DNA of 64,000 bases from Victivallales bacterium (GTDB lineage: Bacteria; Verrucomicrobiota; Lentisphaeria; Victivallales; GWF2-38-69). The notes under the pieces are model-generated. The model was not told the origin of the DNA. It was given only the letters and a program-made list of their open reading frames with translations, and did no database searches. The DNA lies in the NCBI GenBank assembly GCA_021733985.1, contig JAIPJT010000002.1:1-64000 (forward strand). Reading direction: 5' to 3'. Positions 38,854 to 48,772 of this stretch are shown here, one piece after another; position 1 is the stretch's first letter; each line of letters begins with the position of its first letter. Both the position numbers and the translations under genes were made by a program.

Positions 38854-41096
38854 AAAATTCAGATATGTTAATGCATATAAAAGGAAAGTCTGTATTTATA
38901 GATGATATAAGAGATATCGCTAATATACATCATGGTGTAATATTTACCTCTCCAGTACCTAAAGGAATAATCAAAAAGCTCGATGTAAAAAAAGCAGAAC
39001 AGGCTGATGGCGTAGCTGCTGTATTTACTTATAAGGATGTTCCGGGTGAGAACCAGATAGGGCATATTATCCAGGATCAGCCTTTGCTCGCGGAAGACAG
39101 TGTTAACTTTGTAGGAGATCCCATTGCGCTTGTAGTTGCCGAAACAAGGCGTCAAGCTGATAACGCACTGAAACTGATAGAAATTGAAATAGAGGAGCTG
39201 GAGCCTGTTTCTGATCCCCGTGAAGCTTACGGAAAAGGTGAACTGCTGGTCCCGCCGCGTTTAATGTGTTTTGGTGAAACGGATGAAGTATGGGACAAGT
39301 GTGAAACAATTGTTGAAGGAACTGCCGAGTCAGGAGCGCAGGAACATTTTTATCTTGAGACACAGGGCGCACTTTCACTGCCTATTGAAGACGGCAAGGT
39401 TAAAGTATTTGCAAGCAGTCAGGCTCCCGGCGGGTTTCAGCATACAATAGCTGAGGTTTTGGGGGTGCCGATGCATCTTGTAGAAATAGATATTAAAAGG
39501 CTCGGAGGCGCTTTCGGCGGTAAAGAATCATGTGCGACATGGGCTGCACTTTCCGCAATGGCGGCAAAAATACTGGACGTACCCGTGAAAGTCGTGCTTA
39601 ATCGTAAAGAGGATATTCAGAATTCTCCCAAACGGCATCCTTATATAACTGATTATAAACTTGGCCTTGATAGTGAGGGAAAAATTTTAGCTTACGAAGT
39701 AATGCTGTATCAGAATTCGGGTGCTTACGCGGATATATCGCTCCCGGTTCTTGAAAGGAGTTTCCTTCATGCTGTAAGTTCTTATAAGATACCTAATGCC
39801 AAAATAAGAACCGCTGCCTGCAGGACCAATATTGTACCGAACGGGGCTTTCAGGGGATTCGGTGTCCCGCAGTCTGTATTCGCTATTGAATCTGCAATTT
39901 TTAAAGCTGCTGAAGTATTGGGCCTGCATCCGTCAGAACTTCAGAAAAAGAATCTAATCCATGAAGCAGATCCTTTCCCGTACGGGATGGCCGCTGAAAA
40001 CTGCAACGCCGAAAAATGCTGGAATTCTCTTGACAGCAAATACAACATTGAAAACCGGATAGAATATGTAAAAGAATATAATGAGAAGAATGTACTGACA
40101 AAGAAAGGTATTGCTGTCCAGCCGGTCTGCTTTGGAGTTTCGTTTACACAGACAGCGTTGAATCAGGCCGGTGCTTTAGTGCATATTTATACGGACGGCA
40201 GTTTAAGTGTAAGTACCGGAGCAGTTGAAATGGGGCAGGGAGTAAATTTGAAAATTGCCCAGATTGCGGCTGAAGAACTGTCTGTGGATCTGAAAAGAAT
40301 AAAAGTTGAAACTACAAATACTACCAGAGTCGCAAACGCATCACCCACTGCGGCAAGTACCGGTGCGGATTTGAACGGTATGGCCGCAAAAATGGCATGT
40401 TCCGAATTGTTGAAAAGGCTTAAAAAAGTTGCGGCAGAAATTTTTTCCGTTAAAAGGGAGAAGATTGAAATTAGAGATGAGACAGTATATGCCGGAGGCA
40501 GGGAAACAGATATTACCTGGGAAAAACTTGTAAATACTGCTTACTGGGAGAAGACAGACCTCTCGTGCCATGCATTCTATGCGACTCCATTGTTGAAATT
40601 TGACAGAGATAAAGAATGGGGAAGGCCGTTTGCCTACCATGCATACGGTACCTCCCTGATAGAAGTAACCCTTGACTGTATTAAAGGGACTTATAAAATA
40701 GATTCGGTAGATTTGGTCCATGATGTAGGGAACTCTATAAATGAAGAATTGGACGAAGGGCAGATTGAAGGAGCTGTAGTTCAGGCCCTGGGATGGTCAA
40801 CTATAGAAAATATGGTATTTGATGAAAAAGGTAATATGCTGACTTCCACCAACTCATATAAAGTACCTGACATAAAATTTCTTCCTGAAAAGTTCAATGT
40901 CCATTTTCTTGAAAATGCACCGAACCCTTATGCTGTAAGTAATTCCAAAGCAGTTGGCGAACCACCTTTGATCCACGGCTGCGGAGCATATTTTGCCATA
41001 TTGAATGCTTTAACTGCCGTCAGAAAGGACAAAGAAATGCCGTCTCTGCCGCTTACCCCTGAAAAGGCTTTTATGTATATTTATGAGAAAGAATAA
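38850..41096 (+). CDS. Xanthine dehydrogenase-type Mo-binding subunit
   Basis: 748 residues. Motifs of the xanthine-dehydrogenase family proper are KRLGGAFGGKES (Mo-Gln/Gly region), GAFRGFGVPQSVFAIES (substrate Arg), GAVEMGQGVNLKIAQIA and the catalytic Glu in KAVGEPPLIHG. It pairs with the fused 2Fe-2S/FAD gene (ATGA overlap). The intact active-site Arg and Glu fit hypoxanthine/xanthine oxidation. A maturation factor of the XdhC/MocA type is not in the window. Confidence 0.93.
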   Translation: MKNSDMLMHIKGKSVFIDDIRDIANIHHGVIFTSPVPKGIIKKLDVKKAEQADGVAAVFTYKDVPGENQIGHIIQDQPLLAEDSVNFVGDPIALVVAETRRQADNALKLIEIEIEELEPVSDPREAYGKGELLVPPRLMCFGETDEVWDKCETIVEGTAESGAQEHFYLETQGALSLPIEDGKVKVFASSQAPGGFQHTIAEVLGVPMHLVEIDIKRLGGAFGGKESCATWAALSAMAAKILDVPVKVVLNRKEDIQNSPKRHPYITDYKLGLDSEGKILAYEVMLYQNSGAYADISLPVLERSFLHAVSSYKIPNAKIRTAACRTNIVPNGAFRGFGVPQSVFAIESAIFKAAEVLGLHPSELQKKNLIHEADPFPYGMAAENCNAEKCWNSLDSKYNIENRIEYVKEYNEKNVLTKKGIAVQPVCFGVSFTQTALNQAGALVHIYTDGSLSVSTGAVEMGQGVNLKIAQIAAEELSVDLKRIKVETTNTTRVANASPTAASTGADLNGMAAKMACSELLKRLKKVAAEIFSVKREKIEIRDETVYAGGRETDITWEKLVNTAYWEKTDLSCHAFYATPLLKFDRDKEWGRPFAYHAYGTSLIEVTLDCIKGTYKIDSVDLVHDVGNSINEELDEGQIEGAVVQALGWSTIENMVFDEKGNMLTSTNSYKVPDIKFLPEKFNVHFLENAPNPYAVSNSKAVGEPPLIHGCGAYFAILNALTAVRKDKEMPSLPLTPEKAFMYIYEKE

Positions 41097-41099
41097 TTA

Positions 41100-41888
41100 A
41101 TGTTTTTTGTATTGCTTGTTTTAGGCTGTTTTGGAGGTTTTCTTTCGGGCATGCTCGGTTTGGGCGGTGCTGTAGTGATGATTCCTTTCATGCTGTTTAT
41201 CCCTCCTCTCTTAGGTTTTCCGGAACTGACAATGAAAACTGTAGCCGGTCTATCTATGATTCAGGTGCTCGCTGCCTCTACTTCAGGGATGGTCATTCAC
41301 AAAAAGAATAAGTTCATAGATAAGGAAGCATTCCTTAATATAGGTATTCCAATGGCTGTTTTTGCATATCTCGGCGGACACTTTTCCAGGTATCTTGATG
41401 ACCTTTTTATAACAGTCCTCTTTGGGCTTATAGTGATTATTGCGTTTTTAATGCTGCTTTTCCATAAAGAAAAAGGAGATACTGTGGATTCAGTGGAAGG
41501 CTACCAAAGAGAATATGACAGGCTTTCTGCCGCAATAGTCGGTGTTGTTATCGGTTCGTTTTCCGGTATAGTCGGAGCAGGCGGTGGTTTTATCCTGGTA
41601 CCAATAATGATCATTATACTGAAAATACCGATCAGGCTTACCATTGGGACAAGCCTGTCCATAGTTTTCCTGGGAGCTATTATGGGGGCTGCAGGGAAGA
41701 TTATTTCTATGCAGGTAAACTATCCGTTGGCACTTGCTATAGTGATTTCCTCTATTCCCTCGGCTGTAATCGGTGCAAAAGTCAGTAAAAAGCTCCCGAG
41801 AAAAATCCTGAAATATCTGCTGCTTATTGTGATATTTGTTTCAATGCTTCAGGTATGGTTTAAGATTCTGAATGCTGTTTACGGATAA
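41100..41888 (+). CDS. TauE/SafE-family permease
   Basis: 262 residues, about eight membrane helices arranged as two repeats. Each repeat begins with the Gly-rich family motif (GGFLSGMLGLGGAVVMIP and GSFSGIVGAGGGFILVP). It starts three bases after the stop of the Mo subunit, so it belongs to the island. Relatives move sulfonates, sulfite or organic anions across the inner membrane. In this context it could carry a purine or a product acid, since no nucleobase permease (XanQ/UacT type) is seen here. Confidence 0.88.
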   Translation: MFFVLLVLGCFGGFLSGMLGLGGAVVMIPFMLFIPPLLGFPELTMKTVAGLSMIQVLAASTSGMVIHKKNKFIDKEAFLNIGIPMAVFAYLGGHFSRYLDDLFITVLFGLIVIIAFLMLLFHKEKGDTVDSVEGYQREYDRLSAAIVGVVIGSFSGIVGAGGGFILVPIMIIILKIPIRLTIGTSLSIVFLGAIMGAAGKIISMQVNYPLALAIVISSIPSAVIGAKVSKKLPRKILKYLLLIVIFVSMLQVWFKILNAVYG

Positions 41889-42055
41889 TTCACAATAATG
41901 GTTAATCGTATGATTGTTGATTTCTGATATGTTCTTTTTGAAGCTCTTCCGGCCTTTTAATTGTTTTGCAGGAGCTTCTAAGGTTTAGCAAGATCAACAA
42001 TAAATTTTCGATAAATTTTATTTTACAAAACCCAATCTAAAAGTAGGAGTAAGCA

Positions 42056-42493
42056 ATGAAGAAAACATCATTAACAATTATGACTGTTGCGGTTATTCTG
42101 TTTGGAGCAACTTTAAGTTCTCTCGCAGGGGCTGCTGAAAAGAGTAATAAGTCTCAAACCACTTGTCCGGTAATGGGCGGAAAAATCAATAAAAATCTGT
42201 ATGCCGATGTGAAGGATCCAGAGACCGGTAAAACTGTGCGAATTTATGTATGCTGTCAGGGCTGTCTTGCTAAAATAAAGAATAATCCTGAAAAATATAT
42301 TAAAAAACTGGAAAAAGATGGTGTAAAACCGGAAACTGTCGGTGCTGCGGATAAGAAGCGGGCTGCACAACTTTGTTCACAGACTGAACAGGATACTGCG
42401 GCGTCAAAAGCTGACTGCACTAAGTCAGATGCTAAGAAAAATTGCTGTAAAGGTAGACAATCCGCAAATTGCAATATGTGCCGGAAAAAATAA
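42056..42493 (+). CDS. Secreted Cys-rich YHS-like metal-binding protein
   Basis: 145 residues with a signal peptide (about 1-26, ending AGAA). A YHS/TRASH-like domain has TCPVMGGKI (Cys37), then VCCQGCLAKIKNNPEKYI (Cys66, 67, 70). A Lys/Cys-rich tail has CCKGR and CNMC. The layout suggests a periplasmic binder of copper or another soft metal. A fossil of a metal P-type ATPase directly downstream (42551) supports a former metal-handling pair. Good SD (GTAGGAG). Confidence 0.78.
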   Translation: MKKTSLTIMTVAVILFGATLSSLAGAAEKSNKSQTTCPVMGGKINKNLYADVKDPETGKTVRIYVCCQGCLAKIKNNPEKYIKKLEKDGVKPETVGAADKKRAAQLCSQTEQDTAASKADCTKSDAKKNCCKGRQSANCNMCRKK

Positions 42494-42550
42494 AAAAAAA
42501 TATAATATAAGCTTGTGAGCCTTGCCATAATTGCATGCATTATTTCCTGA

Positions 42551-42668
42551 GAGTCAGTGACTGTTGAAAAGAATACCGGGGATGAAGTGTTTGCTGGTAC
42601 CATAAATCATAATGGTGTCATTAAAGCAAAAACAACAAGGATAGGAGAGAATACAACTTTAAGCAGCC
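42551..42668 (+). pseudogene. Fragment of heavy-metal P-type ATPase (CopA/ZntA-like)
   Basis: The plus frame reads ESVTVEKNTGDEVFAGTI then NHNGVIKAKTTRIGENTTLS. This is the actuator-domain stretch after the TGES loop of metal-exporting P1B ATPases. An in-frame TGA stands at the TGES position and nothing upstream or downstream continues the protein, so it is a short remnant. The rest of the gap to the tRNA holds a 33-codon minus-strand fragment ending at 42687 (LEKLFILISENFAIDP), not identified. Confidence 0.75.
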
Positions 42669-42917
42669 GGAATATTGCGGGTATTTTTAAACCAATTCCC
42701 GAAGATTTTCAATTGTTATTTCAGCTTTAGGGTCAATAGCAAAATTTTCAGAAATAAGTATAAACAGTTTTTCCAGTTTTTGCTGAAATTAACATTTCAA
42801 AAAATCAGAGAATCGTTCGGAATAGAAACACAATGCCTGCTTATATCATTGAGTGTGAGGGGGCTTAAGCCGCGATATGTCAAAGTAGGCTAAAATAGAA
42901 ATGGGCAGTAATAAATA

Positions 42918-43009
42918 TGGCGGAGAGGGCGGGATTCGAACCCGCGGAACCCTGTTTCGGATTCGGCAGTTTAGCAAACTGCTACTTTCGGCCTCTCAGT
43001 CACCTCTCC
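42918..43009 (-). tRNA. tRNA-Ser (anticodon GCT)
   Basis: The reverse complement folds with acceptor GGAGAGG/CCTCTCC, anticodon arm GCAGT-TTGCTAA-ACTGC (anticodon GCT), a long variable arm typical of tRNA-Ser, and T loop TTCGAAT. The discriminator is G and CCA is encoded at 42918-42920. Confidence 0.95.
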
Positions 43010-43413
43010 TTAAACCGAAATACAGTCAAATATTATAATTCAGTTTTTTCAAAGGTCAAAGTTAAATAAGAATAATATTGTATTTTTTTATAAAATAAAT
43101 TTACCGGCCATATTATTAAATAAAAACTTTTAAAACAGAGAAAAAAATGTATATTAAAGCTTTTGATTTTATTTCAAATTAAATTTTAAACTCAATGCTC
43201 TTGAACTAAGCGGTTGGAGTATTGCCTTTTACTGTTATGCGCTATGCAAAGGTAGAAGGCATAATCGAATCTAATACTTTGCCTGTCAGTCAAGTCATTT
43301 AACCTGACTGAACCGGCGCTCCGGTAATTCCGGAATCATCTTCCGGCTGGCCACTTAATTCAGTGAGAATGACAAGTAAATAAAAATACTATAACGTAAA
43401 AAGGTAAAGATTT
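43010..43413. other. 404-base intergenic region upstream of glycogen phosphorylase
   Basis: No gene seen. At 43221-43270 an imperfect inverted repeat pairs TATTGCCTTTTACTGTTATGC with GCAAAGGTAGAAGGCATAAT. At 43314-43355, CCGGCGCTCCGG, TTCCGGAA and CTTCCGG make a GC-rich self-complementary cluster. These are like the other structured intergenic patches of the window but not an exact copy of either repeat family. Confidence 0.4.
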
Positions 43414-45885
43414 ATGAAAGAAGATGACTTATTTACTGAAAATTTAGGCTTACACAAGGATCAGCTTAAGGAAACTTTTTTTGAACATTTAGAATATACC
43501 CTGGTCAAAGATAAAAAGTCTGTTACTACTGAAGATACCTATAAAGCCCTTGCTATGGCTGTAAGAGATAAATTGGTACATAATTATCTCAGAACAAAAA
43601 ATGAATATGAAAAAAAGAGTGCTAAAAAAGTATATTATCTCTCAATGGAGTTTCTAGTCGGGAGACTGCTTGGAAATACACTTATGAATTTGTTTGAGTA
43701 CAGGAAAAGTTCAGAAATACTGGAAGAACTTGGATATGACCTTGATATGATCAGAAACCTTGAACCAGATATGGGGCTGGGTAACGGCGGTTTAGGACGG
43801 CTTGCAGCCTGTTTCCTTGACTCAATGGCTACTCTGCAGTTACCTGCTTTCGGTTATACAATCAGATATGAACACGGAATATTTAAACAGAAGTTTGTTG
43901 ACGGATATCAGTATGAGGAATCCGATAACTGGCTTGAACATGGTAATCCGTGGGAAATTAAAAGACCGGAATTTACTTATCCAATCAAATTCAACGGGCG
44001 CCTTGTAAAAAATAAGGATGAGAACAGCAAACGTAAATATGACTGGGTGGAAGCTGATGAAGTAGATGCTGTGGCATGTGATATTCTTGTACCCGGGTAT
44101 ATGAATAATACGGTCAACTATTTGAGGCTTTGGAAGGCAAGCTCTACAGAACCGTTTGATTTTAACTTCTTTAACAGCGGGGATTATGTAAAAGCTGTCC
44201 TTCAGAAAAATAAAGCGGAAAATATATCCAAGGTCCTTTATCCAAACGATAATTATAAAAAAGGAAAGATATTAAGGTTGAAACAGGAGTATTTCCTTGT
44301 TTCGGCTTCACTGCAGGACATTATCAGGCAGTATAAAAAAGATTACGGTGATATGTCCAGGTTTGATGAAAAGACTGCTATTCAGCTTAACGATACACAT
44401 CCCGCACTTGCTATACCTGAGTTAATGAGAATACTCGTGGACCATGAAGAAATTCCATGGGAAAAGGCATGGGATATAACTGTAAAAACTTTCGGTTACA
44501 CAAATCATACTATACTTCCTGAAGCACTTGAGACCTGGTCTCTCGGGCTGCTGCAGCAGATCCTTCCCAGGCATATGCAGATAATATATGATATCAATCA
44601 GGAGTTCCTTGATAAGGTTTCTGAGAAATATCCGAAAAGTATTGATAAGCTTCGCAGTATGTCTATTATAAGTGAAGGACAGGTAAAAAATGTCAGAATG
44701 TCTCATCTTGCCATTATTGGAAGCCATTCAGTAAATGGAGTAGCTGCACTGCATACAGAGATTGTAAAGAATGATATCTTTAAAGATTTTTATGAAATGA
44801 TGCCTGAACGTTTTAACAATAAAACTAACGGTGTAACCCCGCGAAGATGGATAAAAGAAGCCAATCTCGAGCTTTTTAGATTGATAGCAAGTAAAATCGG
44901 ATATGACTATATTAAAGATCTTGACCAGATCAAAAAGATAGAAGAATTTATAGAAGATGAAGAATTTATAAATAAATGGGCACAAACAAAACTTAAAAAT
45001 AAGAGAAAGCTCAAAAAGTATGTTCTAAAAAAATATGATGTGGAACTCGATGAAAATTCTCTGTTTGATATTCAGGTTAAAAGAGTTCATGAATACAAGC
45101 GTCAGCTAATGAATGCGCTTCATATTATTACTCTCTATAACAGGATAAAAGCTTCACCGGAAAAAGATATTACACCGAGAACCGTCATTTTTTCCGGTAA
45201 AGCCGCGCCAGGGTATTACACTGCAAAACTTATAATAAAATTGATTAATTCAATAGCGGACAAGGTGAACAATGATCCTGAAGTTAATGATAAACTTAAG
45301 GTTATATACATTGAGAATTATTCTGTTTCCCTTGCTGAGCTGATTATTCCGGCAGCCGACCTTTCAGAACAGATATCTACTGCCGGATATGAAGCTTCAG
45401 GCACAGGCAATATGAAATTCGCGCTGAACGGTGCTCTGACTATCGGAACTATGGACGGAGCCAACGTTGAGATGGCAGACCATATAGGAAAAGAGCATAT
45501 GTTTATATTCGGGCTTACAGATAAAGAAGTAAGGGATATGAAGAGCGATTATGATCCTAAAGAATACTATAAAAATAATAAGGAACTTAAAAAAGCCCTC
45601 GATATGATAAGGGAAGGGTATTTTAACAAAGACAATAAAAACCTGTTTGAGCCGATTTATAATTCTCTGGTAAAGGACGGTGATAACTTTATGCTCCTGG
45701 CAGACTATGAGGACTATGTTAAAACTCAGGATAAAGTTGCTGAAGAGTTTAAGAATAGGAAAAAGTGGACTAAGGAAACTATTATAAATTCTGCACGAAT
45801 GGGATTTTTCTCCAGTGACAGAACTATAACAGAATATGCAGAGGATATATGGGACGTCAAACCTGTAGAAGTTCCTGCAGACTGA
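43414..45885 (+). CDS. glgP: Glycogen/starch phosphorylase
   Basis: 823 residues, full length. The N-terminal KKVYYLSMEFLVGRLLGN and DMGLGNGGLGRLAACFLDSMA blocks, QLNDTHPALAIPELMR, NGVTPRRWI, RVHEYKRQLMN and the PLP-lysine motif EASGTGNMKFALNGALTIGT (Lys about 667) are all intact. It releases glucose-1-phosphate from storage glucan. It is transcribed alone and closed by a strong terminator. No glg synthesis genes are adjacent. Confidence 0.98.
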   Translation: MKEDDLFTENLGLHKDQLKETFFEHLEYTLVKDKKSVTTEDTYKALAMAVRDKLVHNYLRTKNEYEKKSAKKVYYLSMEFLVGRLLGNTLMNLFEYRKSSEILEELGYDLDMIRNLEPDMGLGNGGLGRLAACFLDSMATLQLPAFGYTIRYEHGIFKQKFVDGYQYEESDNWLEHGNPWEIKRPEFTYPIKFNGRLVKNKDENSKRKYDWVEADEVDAVACDILVPGYMNNTVNYLRLWKASSTEPFDFNFFNSGDYVKAVLQKNKAENISKVLYPNDNYKKGKILRLKQEYFLVSASLQDIIRQYKKDYGDMSRFDEKTAIQLNDTHPALAIPELMRILVDHEEIPWEKAWDITVKTFGYTNHTILPEALETWSLGLLQQILPRHMQIIYDINQEFLDKVSEKYPKSIDKLRSMSIISEGQVKNVRMSHLAIIGSHSVNGVAALHTEIVKNDIFKDFYEMMPERFNNKTNGVTPRRWIKEANLELFRLIASKIGYDYIKDLDQIKKIEEFIEDEEFINKWAQTKLKNKRKLKKYVLKKYDVELDENSLFDIQVKRVHEYKRQLMNALHIITLYNRIKASPEKDITPRTVIFSGKAAPGYYTAKLIIKLINSIADKVNNDPEVNDKLKVIYIENYSVSLAELIIPAADLSEQISTAGYEASGTGNMKFALNGALTIGTMDGANVEMADHIGKEHMFIFGLTDKEVRDMKSDYDPKEYYKNNKELKKALDMIREGYFNKDNKNLFEPIYNSLVKDGDNFMLLADYEDYVKTQDKVAEEFKNRKKWTKETIINSARMGFFSSDRTITEYAEDIWDVKPVEVPAD

Positions 45886-45912
45886 TTCGTTTCGAAATAT
45901 AATTTTTAGCTT

Positions 45913-45957
45913 AGGCTGTCAAATCTTTTTTAGATGCTGACAGCCTTTTTGTTTTTT
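45913..45957 (+). terminator. Rho-independent terminator of glgP
   Basis: AGGCTGTCA pairs perfectly with TGACAGCCT; the inner AATCT/AGAT pairs extend the stem. TTTTTGTTTTTTT follows. It begins 28 bases after the glgP stop. The rest of the gap to 46183 shows nothing notable. Confidence 0.92.
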
Positions 45958-46183
45958 TAAAAATTAATTGATATACACTTCAGGCTTGTGAAGTATTAAG
46001 GATAACATAATTTACGGCAGTCCCTGACCGGTAAATATTCATTTAATACCTGTCAACTTAATAATGAAAGTTTTAGTTTGTTTTTGAACAAGAACTAAAT
46101 ATTTATTTAACACGGATTTTGCTGTTAAACTGTGCTATCAGCCCCCCTGCTCATATCTGTGATATATCAATATCGTTATCCAG

Positions 46184-47641
46184 TTACCAAATCCCGATTA
46201 TTTTCCACCAGACCATTCCGATTCCGAACCAAATAGCCATATTTATTATGTTGAAAATTAAACCGTAGCGCCACCAGTCACCAAGTTTTATATATTTTGA
46301 CCCCATATAAATTGGGGCTGCACTGCTTGCGTAATGAGTCAAACCCGCAAAAAGGTTGCTTGCAAAGCCTAAAGCCAAAGCCATTAATAGCGGAGGCACG
46401 CTCATTGAAATACCCAATGCTAAGAATGTTGTATAGAAGGCAGCAACATGAGCTGTCTGGCTTGCAAATATATAGTGAATATAGGTATAGATCAGGATCA
46501 ATACGAAAAATATTGTTAACCAGGAAAGATTTCCTATATAATGATGAATGTTGCTGCTGAGCCAGTTCATAAATCCGAGCCTGTCAAGGTTATCTGCCAT
46601 CATCAGCAAAATAGCAAACCATACGAACGTATCCCAGGCTGCTTTTTCATTAATTATATCTTCCCACTGGAGTACTGCAGTTGCTAATAGAAGCGCTAAT
46701 CCGAGGAGAGCAACCGAGGTATCCTGCAGATTTAGTCTCGGGCCGAATACCCACAGTATAAGGAGAAGGATAAAAACAAATAAAACGATATACTCGTTTT
46801 TTTTCATTCTACCCATATCGATTAAATTTTGTGTTCCAAACCCGGCTGCATTTTCCATTTTTTTTATTTCGGGTGGATAAATTTTGTAAAGTATTAACGG
46901 TATTAAAATAAGAGAAATAATGCCGGGAACTGCTGCTGCTATAAACCATGTATTCCAAGTAATATGTACATCGAGGGACTGTGCAAGTTTTGCCGCAAGC
47001 GGATTGGCAGCCATAGCAGTCAGAAACATAGATGATATTACTATATCGCATTGATATTGGCACAATAATAGGAAACGACCAACTTTTTTTTCTGTTCCGT
47101 CTTCAGGCCTGGAACCGCAGCACATACATAAAGATTTTAAAATCGGATAAATTATACCGCCGTTTCTGGCTGTATTACTGGGCATAGACGGGGCAAGCAC
47201 AAGGTCGGATAAAGCTACCCCGTAAGATAAAGTTAAAGTCCGTTTACCTAAAAACTTTATAAAAATATATGATATTCTTTTACCCAGGCCGGTCTTGACT
47301 ATAGCCCTGGATATAAAAAAAGCACAGAGTATTAGCCAGATTGAACCGTTTGCGAAACCGCTTAAAGCGTATTCAAGGTTTTTAACTGGGGCAGGATCAA
47401 GAAATTTGAATATACAAAGTAAAGAGAGTAGAACAATAGTTAAGGCACTCGTCGGAAGCACTTGAAAAAGAATGCCGATGATTGTACATATAAAAACAAT
47501 AAAAAGATGCCAGGCTCTCACAGGCAGCCCTGCGGGAGAAAAAAACAGCCATAATAGTAGGCCGAATATAACAATTACAAAAAATTTAGTATAATAGACG
47601 TTTTTATAGTTTAAGTTCCATGCAGATACAAGTTTGCTCAT
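46184..47641 (-). CDS. DASS-family dicarboxylate:Na+ symporter
   Basis: 485 residues with about 12 hydrophobic helices. The family signatures are SDLVLAPSMPSNTARNGG (the conserved SNT substrate/sodium loop) and, in the second repeat, HYASSAAPIYMGS. Members move succinate, malate, citrate or similar anions across the inner membrane. The gene lies downstream of sucCD on the same strand (246-base gap), fitting succinate or other dicarboxylate exchange in fermentative metabolism. SD AAGGGGG precedes the ATG. Confidence 0.9.
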   Translation of the reverse strand: MSKLVSAWNLNYKNVYYTKFFVIVIFGLLLWLFFSPAGLPVRAWHLFIVFICTIIGILFQVLPTSALTIVLLSLLCIFKFLDPAPVKNLEYALSGFANGSIWLILCAFFISRAIVKTGLGKRISYIFIKFLGKRTLTLSYGVALSDLVLAPSMPSNTARNGGIIYPILKSLCMCCGSRPEDGTEKKVGRFLLLCQYQCDIVISSMFLTAMAANPLAAKLAQSLDVHITWNTWFIAAAVPGIISLILIPLILYKIYPPEIKKMENAAGFGTQNLIDMGRMKKNEYIVLFVFILLLILWVFGPRLNLQDTSVALLGLALLLATAVLQWEDIINEKAAWDTFVWFAILLMMADNLDRLGFMNWLSSNIHHYIGNLSWLTIFFVLILIYTYIHYIFASQTAHVAAFYTTFLALGISMSVPPLLMALALGFASNLFAGLTHYASSAAPIYMGSKYIKLGDWWRYGLIFNIINMAIWFGIGMVWWKIIGIW

Positions 47642-47887
47642 TTTATACCGCCCCCTTTTAAATTAAGTAAACTCCATATTTTTATTTAATGATAAAAAAA
47701 TCAAAAAACCTACTATTGTTATATACACAAGCGCATGCGGCTTTTTTTAATCCGGCGTAGTACCGCAATAGCGAAAACGAAGACGGAATGGTTTTTGTCC
47801 TTCGTAACTGAACTTGGTCATACATTTTATTTTTCGACCTTATCATTCGATACAGGTAATACCGTATGGTGTGATGGATAAATAAAC

Positions 47888-48772
47888 CTAAACGTTTTGG
47901 CTATAGAACAAATATTTCTTAATTTCCTGGCCAAATATATCGGGACGATCCAGGACTTTAATTCCATTATTGTTCCAGACCTTAATTTTATCAGCGGCTG
48001 TTCCTTTCCCGCCGTCAATTATAGCCCCGGCATGTCCCATCCTTTTCCCGCGGGGGGCTGTCTTTCCCGCAATAAAACCAAAGACCGGTTTGGAAACTTT
48101 TTCCTTTATATATTCGGCTGCCTGTTCTTCCTGAGTACCGCCGATTTCTCCGATTATAGCTATTGCATCTGTCTGTTCGTCTTTTTCAAACATTTCGAGA
48201 AGGTCAATATAACCGGTCCCTGATATGGAGTCTCCACCTATGCCGATAACAGTACTCTGCCCTAATCCTGCTTCGGTAATACTTTGTGCTACTTCATACG
48301 TTAAAGTACCGCTTCTGCTTATTATACCTATATTACCCTTTTTATGAATAACTGCAGGCATAATGCCGACTTTGCATTTTCCAGGGCTTATCAGGCCCGG
48401 ACAGTTACCGCCTAAAAGTCGTATGTCTGAGCCTTTTATATAGCTGCATATTTTCAGCATATCTAAAACAGGTATTCCTTCTGTAATACAAACGATCAGT
48501 TTAACTCCTGCATCAATGGATTCATATATTGCATCTGCCGCAAATAAAGCGGGAACATATATTATAGAAGTATTTATTTCCACTTCAGATATGGCGTCTT
48601 TGACTGAATCAAATACAGGTACACCGTGGACTTTCCGGCCGCCTTTACCCGGGGTGATCCCGGCTGTAATATTAGTGCCGTATTCCTGCATTGCCATTGT
48701 ATGGAAAAAGCCGTCTCTTCCTGTAATCCCCTGAACTGTAAGCTTTGTTGATTCATCTATTAAAATACTCAT
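47888..48772 (-). CDS. sucD: Succinyl-CoA ligase alpha subunit
   Basis: 294 residues. CoA-binding Rossmann part [14 protein letters not shown] and [11 protein letters not shown], then [45 protein letters not shown], and the phospho-His loop [14 protein letters not shown]. It couples succinyl-CoA cleavage to NTP formation together with SucC. The ATG overlaps the sucC stop (ATGA), so expression is coupled. The length is normal. Confidence 0.96.
   Translation of the reverse strand: MSILIDESTKLTVQGITGRDGFFHTMAMQEYGTNITAGITPGKGGRKVHGVPVFDSVKDAISEVEINTSIIYVPALFAADAIYESIDAGVKLIVCITEGIPVLDMLKICSYIKGSDIRLLGGNCPGLISPGKCKVGIMPAVIHKKGNIGIISRSGTLTYEVAQSITEAGLGQSTVIGIGGDSISGTGYIDLLEMFEKDEQTDAIAIIGEIGGTQEEQAAEYIKEKVSKPVFGFIAGKTAPRGKRMGHAGAIIDGGKGTAADKIKVWNNNGIKVLDRPDIFGQEIKKYLFYSQNV

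Noticed and set aside
42675..42893. 72-residue plus-strand frame
   Set aside because: No ribosome-binding site, no protein-like pattern, and it overlaps a decaying region next to the ATPase fossil.
47740..47830. Possible degenerate copy of repeat A core between the DASS gene and sucD
   Set aside because: Only about eleven bases (TAGTACCGCAA) match copy A2; too short to support.
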